DNA of 11,026 nt from JAFCDQ01 sp964571335 (GCA_964571335.1 CAZNAM010000025.1:1-11026); one strand, 5' to 3'. Counted from the stretch's first letter, positions 1 to 6,841 are shown. The notes: generated from the sequence alone by a model not told the origin. Numbers and translations are program-made.

Positions 1-127
1 CTCCTTTTAATTCATTTTCCCATTTTTGAATCTGTTCTCTTCTCTCTTCTTCTGTTTCAGCATATTTTTTTTTAGCACTTTCTTTGATAAAACCATAAAT
101 AATCAGTTTTTTACTTCCTTCAGTCAT
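1..127 (-). CDS. Partial N-terminus of a small charged protein, unknown function
   Basis: An ATG at 125-127 on the minus strand opens a frame that stays open to the window edge, giving 42 residues that begin MTEGSKKLIIYGFIKESAKK. A good ribosome site (GAGGT) lies 6 bases before the ATG, and a TATA-like box lies at 163-170, so this is a real start with a short leader. The visible part has a short hydrophobic patch (LIIYGFI) and then a very charged helix rich in Glu, Arg and Lys. I do not recognise the family, and the C-terminus lies outside the window. It is divergent from the MFS gene across about 200 bases of AT-rich DNA. Confidence 0.6.
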   Translation of the reverse strand, partial: MTEGSKKLIIYGFIKESAKKKYAETEEERREQIQKWENELKG

Positions 128-162
128 TCTTTACCTCTTTTTAATATTAATTAGAATTTTAG

Positions 163-170
163 TATTTAAA
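163..170 (-). promoter_or_regulatory. TATA-like box of the left-edge minus-strand gene
   Basis: TTTAAATA on the minus strand is centred about 39 bases before the ATG at 127. That predicts a leader of roughly 13 bases, just long enough to hold the GAGGT ribosome site. Confidence 0.4.
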
Positions 171-306
171 GCTTATGTTGATTTATTATGTTATTTTAAA
201 TTACCAAGTTCATAAATCTATTTTTAAATTTTTAAGCTGCACATACTTTTTTATAATTATCTTTCTAATGAATCAGCACATTAAAAAGAATTGTTATTTT
301 GCAAAC

Positions 307-315
307 ATATAAAAA
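307..315 (+). promoter_or_regulatory. TATA-like box of the MFS gene
   Basis: ATATAAAAA lies with its centre about 26 bases before the ATG at 337. No ribosome site precedes that ATG, so a leaderless transcript is the simplest reading. The rest of 128-336 is AT-rich, and I see nothing else in it beyond the opposing promoter at 163-170. Confidence 0.5.
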
Positions 316-336
316 GCCAGACAATTTTGATATATC

Positions 337-1575
337 ATGCTTAAATTTTGGAATATTTTTTCAGGATTTGGAAATAGCAGAAGCAAAAACAGATTAATAT
401 ATACTTTTGGCATTATGATTCTTTTTTTTATGCTTTTTGATGGAATAATAACATATCTTATTCCGCTTGTAATTTCTGAACAGGGATTCTCAAAAACACT
501 TGTTGGAATCATTATTGGAAGTGCAGCAATATCTGGAGCATTTTTTGATTTTGCAATATATAAAATTTTCAAGAATGCATTTTATAGAAGGCTTTTCATT
601 ATTATGTTTGCAGTTTGTTTTGTTTACATTTTTCTTGTCTGGAGTGCAAATTCGTTTTTGTTATACCTCCTTGCTATGATTATTTGGGGTTTTTATTATG
701 ATCTTAAAAATTTTGGAACTCTTGATTTTGTGAGCAGATATTCTCCAAAAAAAGAATTATCTTCAAATTTTGGCATTCTTCAGATTTTTCAGTCAATCGG
801 TTATCTGCTTGCACCTTTAATAACAGGTTTTGTTGTAATAGATATAGTTGGTTGGAAACCATTTGTTTTAGCGACAGTATTTCTTTCAATATCTGTATTT
901 TTCTTTGCAATTCTTTTAATTAATGCATATAAAAGAAAGCAATATACTCCTTCTCATGAAAAATCTTCTAAAAAAAATATTTTTAAACAGCTTATACTTT
1001 GGAAAAAAGTAGGAAAAGTAATCTTACCTGTACTTATTTTGGCAGTTGTTTCAGCATTATTTGATTCATTTTTTATAACAATAGGACCTCTTTTAGCTGA
1101 AAGTTTGCCATTAGAACCTTTTGATGGACTTTTTATGTTTGCATATTTTTTACCCCCTGTATTGATTGGTGGATTTGTCGGACGCTTAACCAAGAGGTTT
1201 GGAGAAAAAAAGACAGCTCTTTTTGGTTTGCTGATTGGAGCTTCTATTTTATCAACATTAACACTGTTCAAAAATGCTTTGCTGATAATTTTAACTGTAT
1301 TTTTATGTTCCTGTTTCGTATGTATTTTATTTCCAGTAATTCAAAGTATATATGCAAATTACATACAGGAATCACCAAAGATAAAGAAAGAAGTTCAGGA
1401 ACTTGGAGATTTTTTTTGGAATTTGGGTTATATAATAGGACCAATTACAGCAGGAATTATTGCAGATAATCTTGGAAATACAGCCACATTTTCAATTTTG
1501 GGACTGATTGGTATTGCTTTCTCTGTTGTTTTATTTGTTTTAATACCTAAAAAAATAAAATTTAAGAAATATTAA
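337..1575 (+). CDS. Major facilitator superfamily (MFS) transporter
   Basis: This is a 412-residue polytopic membrane protein with about 12 predicted helices: roughly 21-45, 53-75, 86-103, 106-122, 147-168, 173-196, 228-250, 264-283, 293-310, 313-338, 358-378 and 384-404. A basic central loop (196-226, with YKRKQY and KSSKKN) separates the two six-helix halves. The loop between helices 8 and 9 carries the MFS motif-A pattern GRLTKRFGEKK (282-292). The equivalent loop 2-3 in the first half is degenerate. The length is typical for MFS secondary carriers that move small solutes with or against ions. The substrate cannot be told from sequence. The start is supported by the TATA box at 307-315. 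The stop overlaps, tail to tail, the stop of the convergent NFACT-R gene, so no terminator space exists between them. Confidence 0.85.
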   Translation: MLKFWNIFSGFGNSRSKNRLIYTFGIMILFFMLFDGIITYLIPLVISEQGFSKTLVGIIIGSAAISGAFFDFAIYKIFKNAFYRRLFIIMFAVCFVYIFLVWSANSFLLYLLAMIIWGFYYDLKNFGTLDFVSRYSPKKELSSNFGILQIFQSIGYLLAPLITGFVVIDIVGWKPFVLATVFLSISVFFFAILLINAYKRKQYTPSHEKSSKKNIFKQLILWKKVGKVILPVLILAVVSALFDSFFITIGPLLAESLPLEPFDGLFMFAYFLPPVLIGGFVGRLTKRFGEKKTALFGLLIGASILSTLTLFKNALLIILTVFLCSCFVCILFPVIQSIYANYIQESPKIKKEVQELGDFFWNLGYIIGPITAGIIADNLGNTATFSILGLIGIAFSVVLFVLIPKKIKFKKY

Positions 1576-2342
1576 CTTAAACTACTTGTTCCAGAAGGCA
1601 TCACTCTTATTATATCATCTAATCTATTTTTTATTCCTAATTGTTTTTCTATCTTTTTAGCTAATTCACTATTCTTGAAAGATCCTGGCTTAATCACAAT
1701 AAATTTCTCGCAATGTTTTTTCACTGCTTCAATTGGCCCTCCCATCACTTGCAAAGATTTCAACAAACCTATTCCTAATTCCAGCACAGAAGAATGATTT
1801 TCTCTTTTCCCTTTTACCATGAATGATCCTTTTGGCAGAGATACATCTTTGCTTATTTGATTTCCTTTAACAATAAAAACATCTGCAAAACTTAATCCTA
1901 ATTTCCATGCTTTAGAATAGCTTGCTGTTGAAATTGCTAATTCTTCTTTTGTTTTCTTTCCAGGAACTTTCTTGTCTGCCTTGATTACAAAAAATGGGCT
2001 TCCTGGCATTTCGGTGTGAGCTACAAATTCTTCTTTTTCTGTGTGTTTTTTAATGATTATTTCATTAGTTGTTGCATCTTTTCCACCTATGCATAAGAAT
2101 CCTTCTGAGCTGTAAAACCATCTGAATTTTTCATACCATTCTTTTTTAACTTGTGCTTTTTCTTTTTCTTGTATTTTTGTATCTCTTTTTTCTTTATTTA
2201 CATTTATATTATTCAGTTTTTCTTTGAATTGTTTAATGACTTCTTTTCCTCTGCTTATTTTTTTATTTATTTTTTTTGCATTTTCATAATACTTATCAGC
2301 ATTTTGTTCTATTGATTTGTTTATTTCTATTTCTATTTCCAT
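1572..2342 (-). CDS. Stand-alone coiled-coil plus NFACT-R (DUF814) protein, RqcH C-terminal half
   Basis: This 256-residue protein matches the C-terminal half of archaeal RqcH/NFACT proteins. Residues 5-70 form the lysine/glutamate-rich coiled coil (NKSIEQNADKYYENAKKINKK). Residues 68-180 are the NFACT-R domain, with EKFRWFYSSEGFLCIGGKDA (71-90), HTEMPGSPFFVIK (109-121), SKAWKLG (143-149) and LPKGSFMVKGKR (169-180). The C-terminal part has GGPIEAVKKH (201-210) and ends near DDIIRVMPSG, as in full-length archaeal members. The NFACT-N and helix-hairpin-helix domains, which in RqcH/Rqc2 bind tRNA and the stalled 50S subunit, are absent. A full-length family member is usually above 550 residues. 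It may be half of a split RqcH, or an independent RNA/ribosome-binding protein. The role is inferred only. Confidence 0.85.
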   Translation of the reverse strand: MEIEIEINKSIEQNADKYYENAKKINKKISRGKEVIKQFKEKLNNINVNKEKRDTKIQEKEKAQVKKEWYEKFRWFYSSEGFLCIGGKDATTNEIIIKKHTEKEEFVAHTEMPGSPFFVIKADKKVPGKKTKEELAISTASYSKAWKLGLSFADVFIVKGNQISKDVSLPKGSFMVKGKRENHSSVLELGIGLLKSLQVMGGPIEAVKKHCEKFIVIKPGSFKNSELAKKIEKQLGIKNRLDDIIRVMPSGTSSLS

Positions 2343-2367
2343 GATTAAATAAAAGAATTAAGATTAC

Positions 2368-2376
2368 TTTTTATAT
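2368..2376 (-). promoter_or_regulatory. TATA-like box of the NFACT-R gene
   Basis: ATATAAAAA on the minus strand is centred about 30 bases before the ATG at 2342. No ribosome site is visible, so a leaderless or nearly leaderless transcript is likely. The gene therefore has its own promoter, separate from the fused carbamoyltransferase gene upstream. Confidence 0.4.
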
Positions 2377-2418
2377 CTTATGTTATTTATTCATTTAACA
2401 TAGCATTTCTGAATTATC

Positions 2419-3921
2419 TCAGCATAATATTCTATCTACCTTTGTTGGTAAACCATTAATATATCTTCTTTTTTCTTCTTCACTTATTTTTCTGCTTCTT
2501 ATAATGTAAGGTTTTCTGCAATTTCTGCATATTATTGTTCCATTATCATTATAGAAGTTGGAAGGAACACCTTCTTCTATTACTGTTGTTATGCAATTTT
2601 CATTTCCACAAAGCAAATAAACATATTTTTCAATAACTTTTCCATTTTTTATTATGTTTATTGTGGGTTCTGGTGATCTCATACTTATTTTTTTCAATTG
2701 TCTTTCTTCAAATTCTGTTAATTCTGTTTTTAGATAAGATTTATTATGTTTTTCAGAAGTACAGGATATAGAATATTTTTCATTTAATTTTAAAATATCT
2801 ACTAAATCTTTTGATGCTCCTGTTTCTAAATGATCTATTACACTTCCATTCTCTATTTTTTTGACATCTAAATTTCCTTTGTCTAATTGTTTAATATCTC
2901 TTTTTAAACGATTATTTCCAAATTCTAATGACTGTGGCAGATGTTCATTAAAAGTTATGTATCCTTTATGATTTAGGATTAAATATAATATTGCTTTTGT
3001 CATAAATATTCCATTTTCTGCTTGTACATATGCTTTGAAGTTTTTAGAATGAACTACTTGTCGAGTTATTTCAGAAAGTTCACTATTTATAGGAAGAGGA
3101 TGCATTATTTGAATTTTGCTTCCAGCAATTTTCTTTAAATCAATTCTATATATTTCCATTAATTCTTGAATTTTTTGAGGAGAAATATTTTTCATTCTTT
3201 CAAGCTGAAATCTAGTCATATAATATGCATCACTTTGTTGTATAACTTCTTCAACAGTTGGTTTTCTTATGACTTCAATTCCTTTTGTTTGTAATTTTTT
3301 TATTAAATCGTCTTGTATTCCAAATTCATCTTCTGCAGACCATCTTATTTTTACATTTTCAAAATTGGATAAAGCAAGTGTCAGTGATGTTATTGTTCTG
3401 CCATGTGCAAGATCCCCTCCTAATCCTATATTCAAATTATTAAGTGAATAATTATTATTCATATACAAAGTAAAAACATCAAGTAATGCTTGTGTTGGAT
3501 GTTCATTCATTCCATCCCCACCATTTATTACAGGTATTTGTGCTACATCTGCAGCCCATTGAACAGAACCATCTATAGGATGTCTCATAACAAGTATATC
3601 GCAATGATTTGCTTCCATCATTGCTATTGTATCTCTTATTGATTCTTTTTTCATTATTGATGTTCCTTCTGTTCCTGAAAATCCTCTTATTTTTCCTCCA
3701 AATTCTTCTATTGCAGTTTCAAATCTAAGTTTTGTTCTTGTGCTTGGTTCATAAAACAAAGAACCTAAAACTCTTTTATCTAATGAAATTGTGTTCAGAT
3801 ATCTTTCATTACCTTTTTCAGATTCTTTCAATCCTTTTGCTATTTCACATAATTTCATAATATCATCTCTATCAAGATCTGTTATTGACACTATATCTGC
3901 ATTTTCAAATTTATTTTCCAT
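2419..3921 (-). CDS. pyrBI: Aspartate carbamoyltransferase, catalytic PyrB fused to regulatory PyrI
   Basis: This 500-residue protein joins both chains of aspartate transcarbamoylase, which condenses carbamoyl phosphate with aspartate in de novo UMP synthesis. Residues 1-320 are PyrB: STRT (60-63) binds carbamoyl phosphate, the Lys91-Lys92 loop (TSIMKKES) enters the neighbouring active site, and RHP (113-115), HPTQ (141-144), GRT (174-176), TRFQ (236-239) and HPLP (274-277) are all present. Residues 335-500 are PyrI: an allosteric nucleotide domain (VKKIENGSVIDHLETG, 353-368) and a zinc domain with Cys438, 443, 465 and 468 (C-x4-C-x21-C-x2-C). In most archaea and enterobacteria the two chains are separate genes. 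Fused forms are known, for example in Thermotoga. Where E. coli has HPLPR, this protein has HPLPI. The start is fixed by a GGAGG site 8 bases upstream. Confidence 0.93.
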   Translation of the reverse strand: MENKFENADIVSITDLDRDDIMKLCEIAKGLKESEKGNERYLNTISLDKRVLGSLFYEPSTRTKLRFETAIEEFGGKIRGFSGTEGTSIMKKESIRDTIAMMEANHCDILVMRHPIDGSVQWAADVAQIPVINGGDGMNEHPTQALLDVFTLYMNNNYSLNNLNIGLGGDLAHGRTITSLTLALSNFENVKIRWSAEDEFGIQDDLIKKLQTKGIEVIRKPTVEEVIQQSDAYYMTRFQLERMKNISPQKIQELMEIYRIDLKKIAGSKIQIMHPLPINSELSEITRQVVHSKNFKAYVQAENGIFMTKAILYLILNHKGYITFNEHLPQSLEFGNNRLKRDIKQLDKGNLDVKKIENGSVIDHLETGASKDLVDILKLNEKYSISCTSEKHNKSYLKTELTEFEERQLKKISMRSPEPTINIIKNGKVIEKYVYLLCGNENCITTVIEEGVPSNFYNDNGTIICRNCRKPYIIRSRKISEEEKRRYINGLPTKVDRILC

Positions 3922-3929
3922 TCTTCAAA

Positions 3930-3934
3930 CCTCC
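3930..3934 (-). promoter_or_regulatory. Strong Shine-Dalgarno site of pyrBI
   Basis: GGAGG on the minus strand lies 8 bases before the ATG at 3921. It is the strongest ribosome site in the window and shows that pyrBI, unlike its neighbours, has a leader. A candidate TATA-like ATTTTAA at 3964-3970 would give a leader of about 20 bases. Confidence 0.65.
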
Positions 3935-3979
3935 AAGACAAAGAAAATGTTCTAAAGAAAAAGTTAAAATCCATTTTTC

Positions 3980-3998
3980 TAGTATTTTTTTCATACTA
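3980..3998 (-). promoter_or_regulatory. Inverted repeat TAGTAT/ATACTA upstream of pyrBI
   Basis: A perfect 6-base inverted repeat (3980-3985 with 3993-3998) with a 7-base A/T spacer lies just upstream of the candidate pyrBI promoter. It could be an operator. In DNA this AT-rich a 6-base match may also be chance. The remaining DNA up to 4131 is AT-rich with several TATA-like stretches and no gene. Confidence 0.25.
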
Positions 3999-4131
3999 AA
4001 ATTAAGAATAATTTGTTTGTATTAATAAAGATTTATATTATTAAAAACAAGAAAGAATTTATACTAGAATAACTTATTTATAATTTTGTTTCTTATTTAT
4101 AGAGATAATCATCTGAATTGATAAAAGATAC

Positions 4132-4141
4132 TTTTATATTA
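4132..4141 (+). promoter_or_regulatory. TATA-like box of the half-helicase gene
   Basis: TTTTATATTA is centred 26-27 bases before the ATG at 4163, the usual spacing for a leaderless archaeal transcript. It argues for the ATG at 4163 rather than the in-frame TTG at 4118, and for the truncated helicase being expressed as its own gene. Confidence 0.5.
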
Positions 4142-4162
4142 TTGAACTTAAATCTTAATATC

Positions 4163-5629
4163 ATGGTGCAATCAGAACCTATAACAGATATTGCTTTAAA
4201 CACATTAAACAAGAATAAACAGGCTTTGATTTTTGTGAATACAAAAAGAAGTGCTGAATCTTGTGCTGAAAAGATTAGCATTAAACTTAAAAGTAATCAA
4301 GAAACTATTGAGTTATCTGAAAAAGTTCTTAAATTCTTGTCAAAACCTACGAAACAATGCAAAAGATTGTCTAAATGTATCCTTAAAGGCATTGCTTTTC
4401 ATCATTCTGGTTTGCATCCTAAACAAAGAGAACTTATTGAAAATTGTTTTAGAACTGGAAGCATAAAAATTATTTGTTGTACTCCAACTCTTGCAATGGG
4501 TCTTGATCTTCCTGCTTTTAGATCAATAATAAGAGATGTTAAGAGATTTAGTTCAATGGGAATGGTTAATATTCCTGTTCTTGAATATTTACAAATGGCA
4601 GGCAGAGCAGGAAGACCTGATTTTGATGATTTCGGTGAAGCAATTTTGATTGCTAATTCTGATGCTGAAAAAAATGGTTTGATTGAAAAATATATTTATG
4701 GTGAACCTGAGGATATTTTTTCTAAGCTTGCTGTTGAACCTGTTCTTAGAGTTTATTTATTATCTTTGATTGTTTCAAAAGTAATTAGAAGTCCTGATGA
4801 TATTTTTGATTACTTCTCTAAAACATTTTGGGCTTTTCAGTATAAGGATATGGATAAGCTTAAATCAATTATTTCCAGAGTTTTGAAAATGCTGGAAAAA
4901 TGGGGTTTTATTCAGTTTGTTGATAATAAATATTATAGGGCAACACTTATTGGAACAAGAGTTTCTGAGCTTTATCTTGATCCTGCAACTGCAATACATA
5001 TAATTAAAGGAATTGAAAATTCTGTTTCAACTGAAAAATCCCTTGTTTGGCTTCATTTATTATCTGATACTTTAGAGATGAGACCTCAATTAAGAGTTAA
5101 AACAAAAGAATTTGAAGAGATTGAAAATAAAACTCTTGAATATGAAAATGATTTTTTAATCCCAGAACCAAGCATGTTTGATCCAGAATATTGTGATTGG
5201 ATGAATGCTTTTAAGACTGCTTTAATGTTTGATGATTGGCTTGAAGAAAAAGATGAAGAATATATTCTTGAAAAATATGATTGCAGACCAGGAGAAACAA
5301 GAGCTAAATTAAATATTATTGATTGGTTAGTTTATTCTTCTGAAGAATTAGCCAGATTATTTGGTAAAATGAATTTAATCACTCCATTAAAAAGATTAAG
5401 GTTAAGATTAAAACATGGAATTAGGGAAGAACTGCTTCCTTTGATAAAGTTTGAAGGTATTGGCAGAGCAAGAGCAAGAAAATTGTTCAAAGCAGGAGTT
5501 AAAGATGCTGGTGATGTTAAAAAAACAGATTTTGAAAAATTAAGCAGTATATTAACTCCTAAGCTAGCTTTAAACTTAAAGAAACAGGTTGGTTCTTCTG
5601 GTTTGCCTGAAAGATTAAGTAAATTTTAA
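4163..5629 (+). CDS. C-terminal half of an Hel308/Ski2-like superfamily 2 helicase
   Basis: From the ATG at 4163 this is 488 residues. It begins just before helicase motif IV (ALIFVNTKRSAE, 21-32). Motif V (TPTLAMGLDLPA, 107-118) and motif VI (QMAGRAGRP, 144-152) follow. After these come a winged-helix region (about 180-265), a helical ratchet-like region (about 275-420) and a C-terminal helix-hairpin-helix (KFEGIGRARARKLFKAGV, 429-446), in Hel308 order. The first RecA domain with Walker A (motif I), the DEAH box (II) and motif III is missing. A full Hel308 is about 700 residues. Hel308 unwinds lagging strands at stalled forks, but this half alone cannot bind and hydrolyse ATP normally. An in-frame TAA at 4106 and the promoter at 4132-4141 show that it is not simply a mis-called start. 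A split gene, with the partner encoded elsewhere, is the best guess. Confidence 0.85.
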   Translation: MVQSEPITDIALNTLNKNKQALIFVNTKRSAESCAEKISIKLKSNQETIELSEKVLKFLSKPTKQCKRLSKCILKGIAFHHSGLHPKQRELIENCFRTGSIKIICCTPTLAMGLDLPAFRSIIRDVKRFSSMGMVNIPVLEYLQMAGRAGRPDFDDFGEAILIANSDAEKNGLIEKYIYGEPEDIFSKLAVEPVLRVYLLSLIVSKVIRSPDDIFDYFSKTFWAFQYKDMDKLKSIISRVLKMLEKWGFIQFVDNKYYRATLIGTRVSELYLDPATAIHIIKGIENSVSTEKSLVWLHLLSDTLEMRPQLRVKTKEFEEIENKTLEYENDFLIPEPSMFDPEYCDWMNAFKTALMFDDWLEEKDEEYILEKYDCRPGETRAKLNIIDWLVYSSEELARLFGKMNLITPLKRLRLRLKHGIREELLPLIKFEGIGRARARKLFKAGVKDAGDVKKTDFEKLSSILTPKLALNLKKQVGSSGLPERLSKF

Positions 5630-5633
5630 AAAC
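5624..5633 (+). promoter_or_regulatory. TATA-like box of tRNA-Arg
   Basis: TTTTAAAAAC is centred about 28 bases before the first base of the tRNA at 5657 and overlaps the helicase stop codon. The spacing suits an archaeal tRNA promoter. Confidence 0.45.
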
Positions 5634-5656
5634 TAGGATTTTTCTTTACTTTTTAT

Positions 5657-5729
5657 GCCTCTATCGTTCAGCTGGATAGGACACTGGCTTGCGGAGCCTG
5701 AAACCGGGGTTCAAATCCCCGTAGAGGCG
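5657..5729 (+). tRNA. tRNA-Arg (anticodon GCG)
   Basis: The 73 bases fold into a full cloverleaf. The acceptor stem GCCTCTA/TAGAGGC (5657-5663 with 5722-5728) is perfect. The D stem is GTTC/GGAC and the D loop has GG at 5674-5675. The anticodon loop TTGCGGA (5689-5695) has anticodon GCG at 5691-5693, reading CGC and CGU. The T stem is CGGGG/CCCCG around a TTCAAAT loop. The anticodon stem CTGGC/GCCTG has one T-T mismatch in its second pair (5685 with 5699). The discriminator base is G, no CCA is encoded, and no intron is seen. A set of repeats, some resembling its 3' end, begins directly after it. Confidence 0.93.
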
Positions 5730-6119
5730 TTTTATTTATTTTCATCAATCACTTTAGTGAATTGACCCAACTTGCTCAACAAAAACAATTTTAATCATTA
5801 AAAATTATTAACCAGTCACTTTAGTGGCTTTACCCATCTTGCTGGGTGAGAATCCCCTGTAAAGGCATTATTTGTTTCTTTTATTTTATTTATTTTCATC
5901 AATCACTTTAGTGACTTTATCCAACNNNNNNNNNNNNNNNNNNNNNNNNNNNNNNNNNNNNNNNNNNNNNNNNNNNNNNNNNNNNNNNNNNNNNNNNNNN
6001 NNNNNNNNNNNNNNNNNNNNNNNNNTTTGTTTCTTTTATTTTATTTATTTTCATCAATCACTTTAGTGACTTTATCCAACTAAAAGCTGGGTGTAGTATC
6101 CCTTGTAAAGATATTTTTC
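5730..6119 (+). repeat. tRNA-proximal array of hairpin repeats with tRNA 3'-end-like modules
   Basis: Directly after the tRNA are four copies of a module centred on the palindrome-like CACTTTAGTG, at 5750, 5817, 5904 and 6059. Each is followed by CTTTA or a variant, CCAAC/CCATC, and in two copies by GCTGGGTG..ATCCC(C/T)TGTAAAG. That last segment (5841-5867 and 6086-6110) resembles the tRNA-Arg 3' end: ATCCCC-GTAGAGGC in the tRNA against ATCCCCTGTAAAGGC in the repeat. Copy two can fold as TGGCTTTAC (5825-5833) with GTAAAGGCA (5859-5867), enclosing a small hairpin and a GGG/CCC arm. Copy four keeps the fold, with a C-G pair becoming T-G. Spacing is irregular (67 and 87 bases, then the gap), unlike CRISPR. 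No integrase or other gene is visible here. Confidence 0.75.
5926..6025. other. Assembly gap (100 Ns) inside the repeat array
   Basis: Exactly 100 undetermined bases, the usual placeholder for a gap of unknown size. The 55 bases before it (5871-5925) are identical to the 55 bases after it (6026-6080). The gap may therefore be empty (one shared copy written twice) or may hide further repeat copies. Confidence 0.95.
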
Positions 6120-6711
6120 TTTGAGATTTACTGCACTTTTCAAAAAACTTTAATGCTTGATTTCCTGCTTCATCTAAAGATTTTCCAAATGAAAGAAATC
6201 CATGGTTTTTCATTTCTAAAAAATAAAAATCATTTAATGTTTCCAAAACTCTTTCTGCTAAATCAATAGTTCCATAAGGTTCTTCTTTGGAAGTAATAGG
6301 AAGACCAAGTTTCTTTGCATTTCTTGAAATTTTTTCACAATGTCCATGAAAAACAGCTTGAACATCAGGTCTTGCTTGATATATTACATAATGAAGAATT
6401 GCTTCAGAAGATGGTTCTCTAATGCCCTTAAAATATACTATGCCTGCTTTCAAATCAACATAAGAAACTGTAACAAATCTATCATTTGTTTGGGATTCAT
6501 TTAAACCACTTTGAGATGCAGTAATAATAAAAAAATTTTCACTATTATTTAATCTAAAACTAAGATTACCATAAGAACCACCCTCATAAGGCGGTGCAAG
6601 ACCTTTTTCATGGAAAATATTGCACCAATATTTCAACCTATCAATTCTTGAATCATTTGGTAAATCTTCTTCTATCTTTTTTGTTTTAAATTTTATACCT
6701 TCATAAACCAT
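6058..6711 (-). CDS. Class II aldolase/adducin family protein
   Basis: This 217-residue protein has the class II aldolase fold signature. GGSYGNLSFR (44-53) matches the phosphate-binding GN-S-R motif. SSEA (101-104) gives the active-site Glu103. HGH (122-124) and NHG (169-171) supply the three zinc-binding histidines 122, 124 and 170. The family includes L-fuculose- and L-ribulose-phosphate enzymes and methylthioribulose-phosphate dehydratase. The zinc site is complete, but the substrate cannot be assigned. The N-terminal region (PYEGGSYG) differs from the commoner TGGN form. The last roughly 18 residues (from about 199) and the TGA stop are encoded by the final copy of the tRNA-proximal repeat, so the native C-terminus seems to have been replaced. 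The start at 6711 is supported by a TATA box at 6733-6742 and no ribosome site. Confidence 0.85.
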   Translation of the reverse strand: MVYEGIKFKTKKIEEDLPNDSRIDRLKYWCNIFHEKGLAPPYEGGSYGNLSFRLNNSENFFIITASQSGLNESQTNDRFVTVSYVDLKAGIVYFKGIREPSSEAILHYVIYQARPDVQAVFHGHCEKISRNAKKLGLPITSKEEPYGTIDLAERVLETLNDFYFLEMKNHGFLSFGKSLDEAGNQALKFFEKCSKSQRKISLQGILHPAFSWIKSLK

Positions 6712-6732
6712 AATAACTAGAGTGTCTATAAA

Positions 6733-6742
6733 ATTTATAAAT
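6733..6742 (-). promoter_or_regulatory. TATA-like box of the class II aldolase gene
   Basis: ATTTATAAAT is centred about 26 bases before the ATG at 6711, a textbook position for leaderless transcription. No ribosome site is present. Confidence 0.55.
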
Positions 6743-6811
6743 CTTGCTTATAACTATTTAGAAATAAAAATAAGAAATAAAATTAAAAAATCAATATTAA
6801 ATATAGATATT

Positions 6812-6841
6812 AAAAAACATTCATTAATTTATTGAATTAAT
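6812..6841 (-). terminator. Hairpin plus T-run after the small hypothetical gene
   Basis: On the minus strand ATTAATT (6841-6835) and AATTAAT (6829-6823) can pair around a 5-base loop. The T-run at 6817-6812 follows after a short spacer. The hairpin overlaps the last codons and stop of the gene. The stem is all A-T, so this could also be a plain T-tract terminator. Confidence 0.35.

Noticed and set aside
704..1271. Minus-strand open frames inside the MFS gene (704-910, 954-1271)
   Set aside because: They are antisense shadows of a clear transporter gene with no promoter or family signal.
3269..3451. Plus-strand open frame inside pyrBI
   Set aside because: It is antisense to conserved PyrB motifs and has no initiation signal.
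4118..4162. Upstream TTG start extending the half-helicase by 15 residues
   Set aside because: The extension overlaps the TATA-like box at 4132-4141 and adds nothing recognisable; the ATG at 4163 fits the promoter spacing.
5872..6066. Plus-strand open frame running through the N gap
   Set aside because: It is open only because the gap is undetermined; its two ends are the same repeat read twice.
5730..6119. CRISPR array
   Set aside because: There are few copies with irregular spacing, the units differ in length, and no unique spacers of constant size or cas genes are seen.
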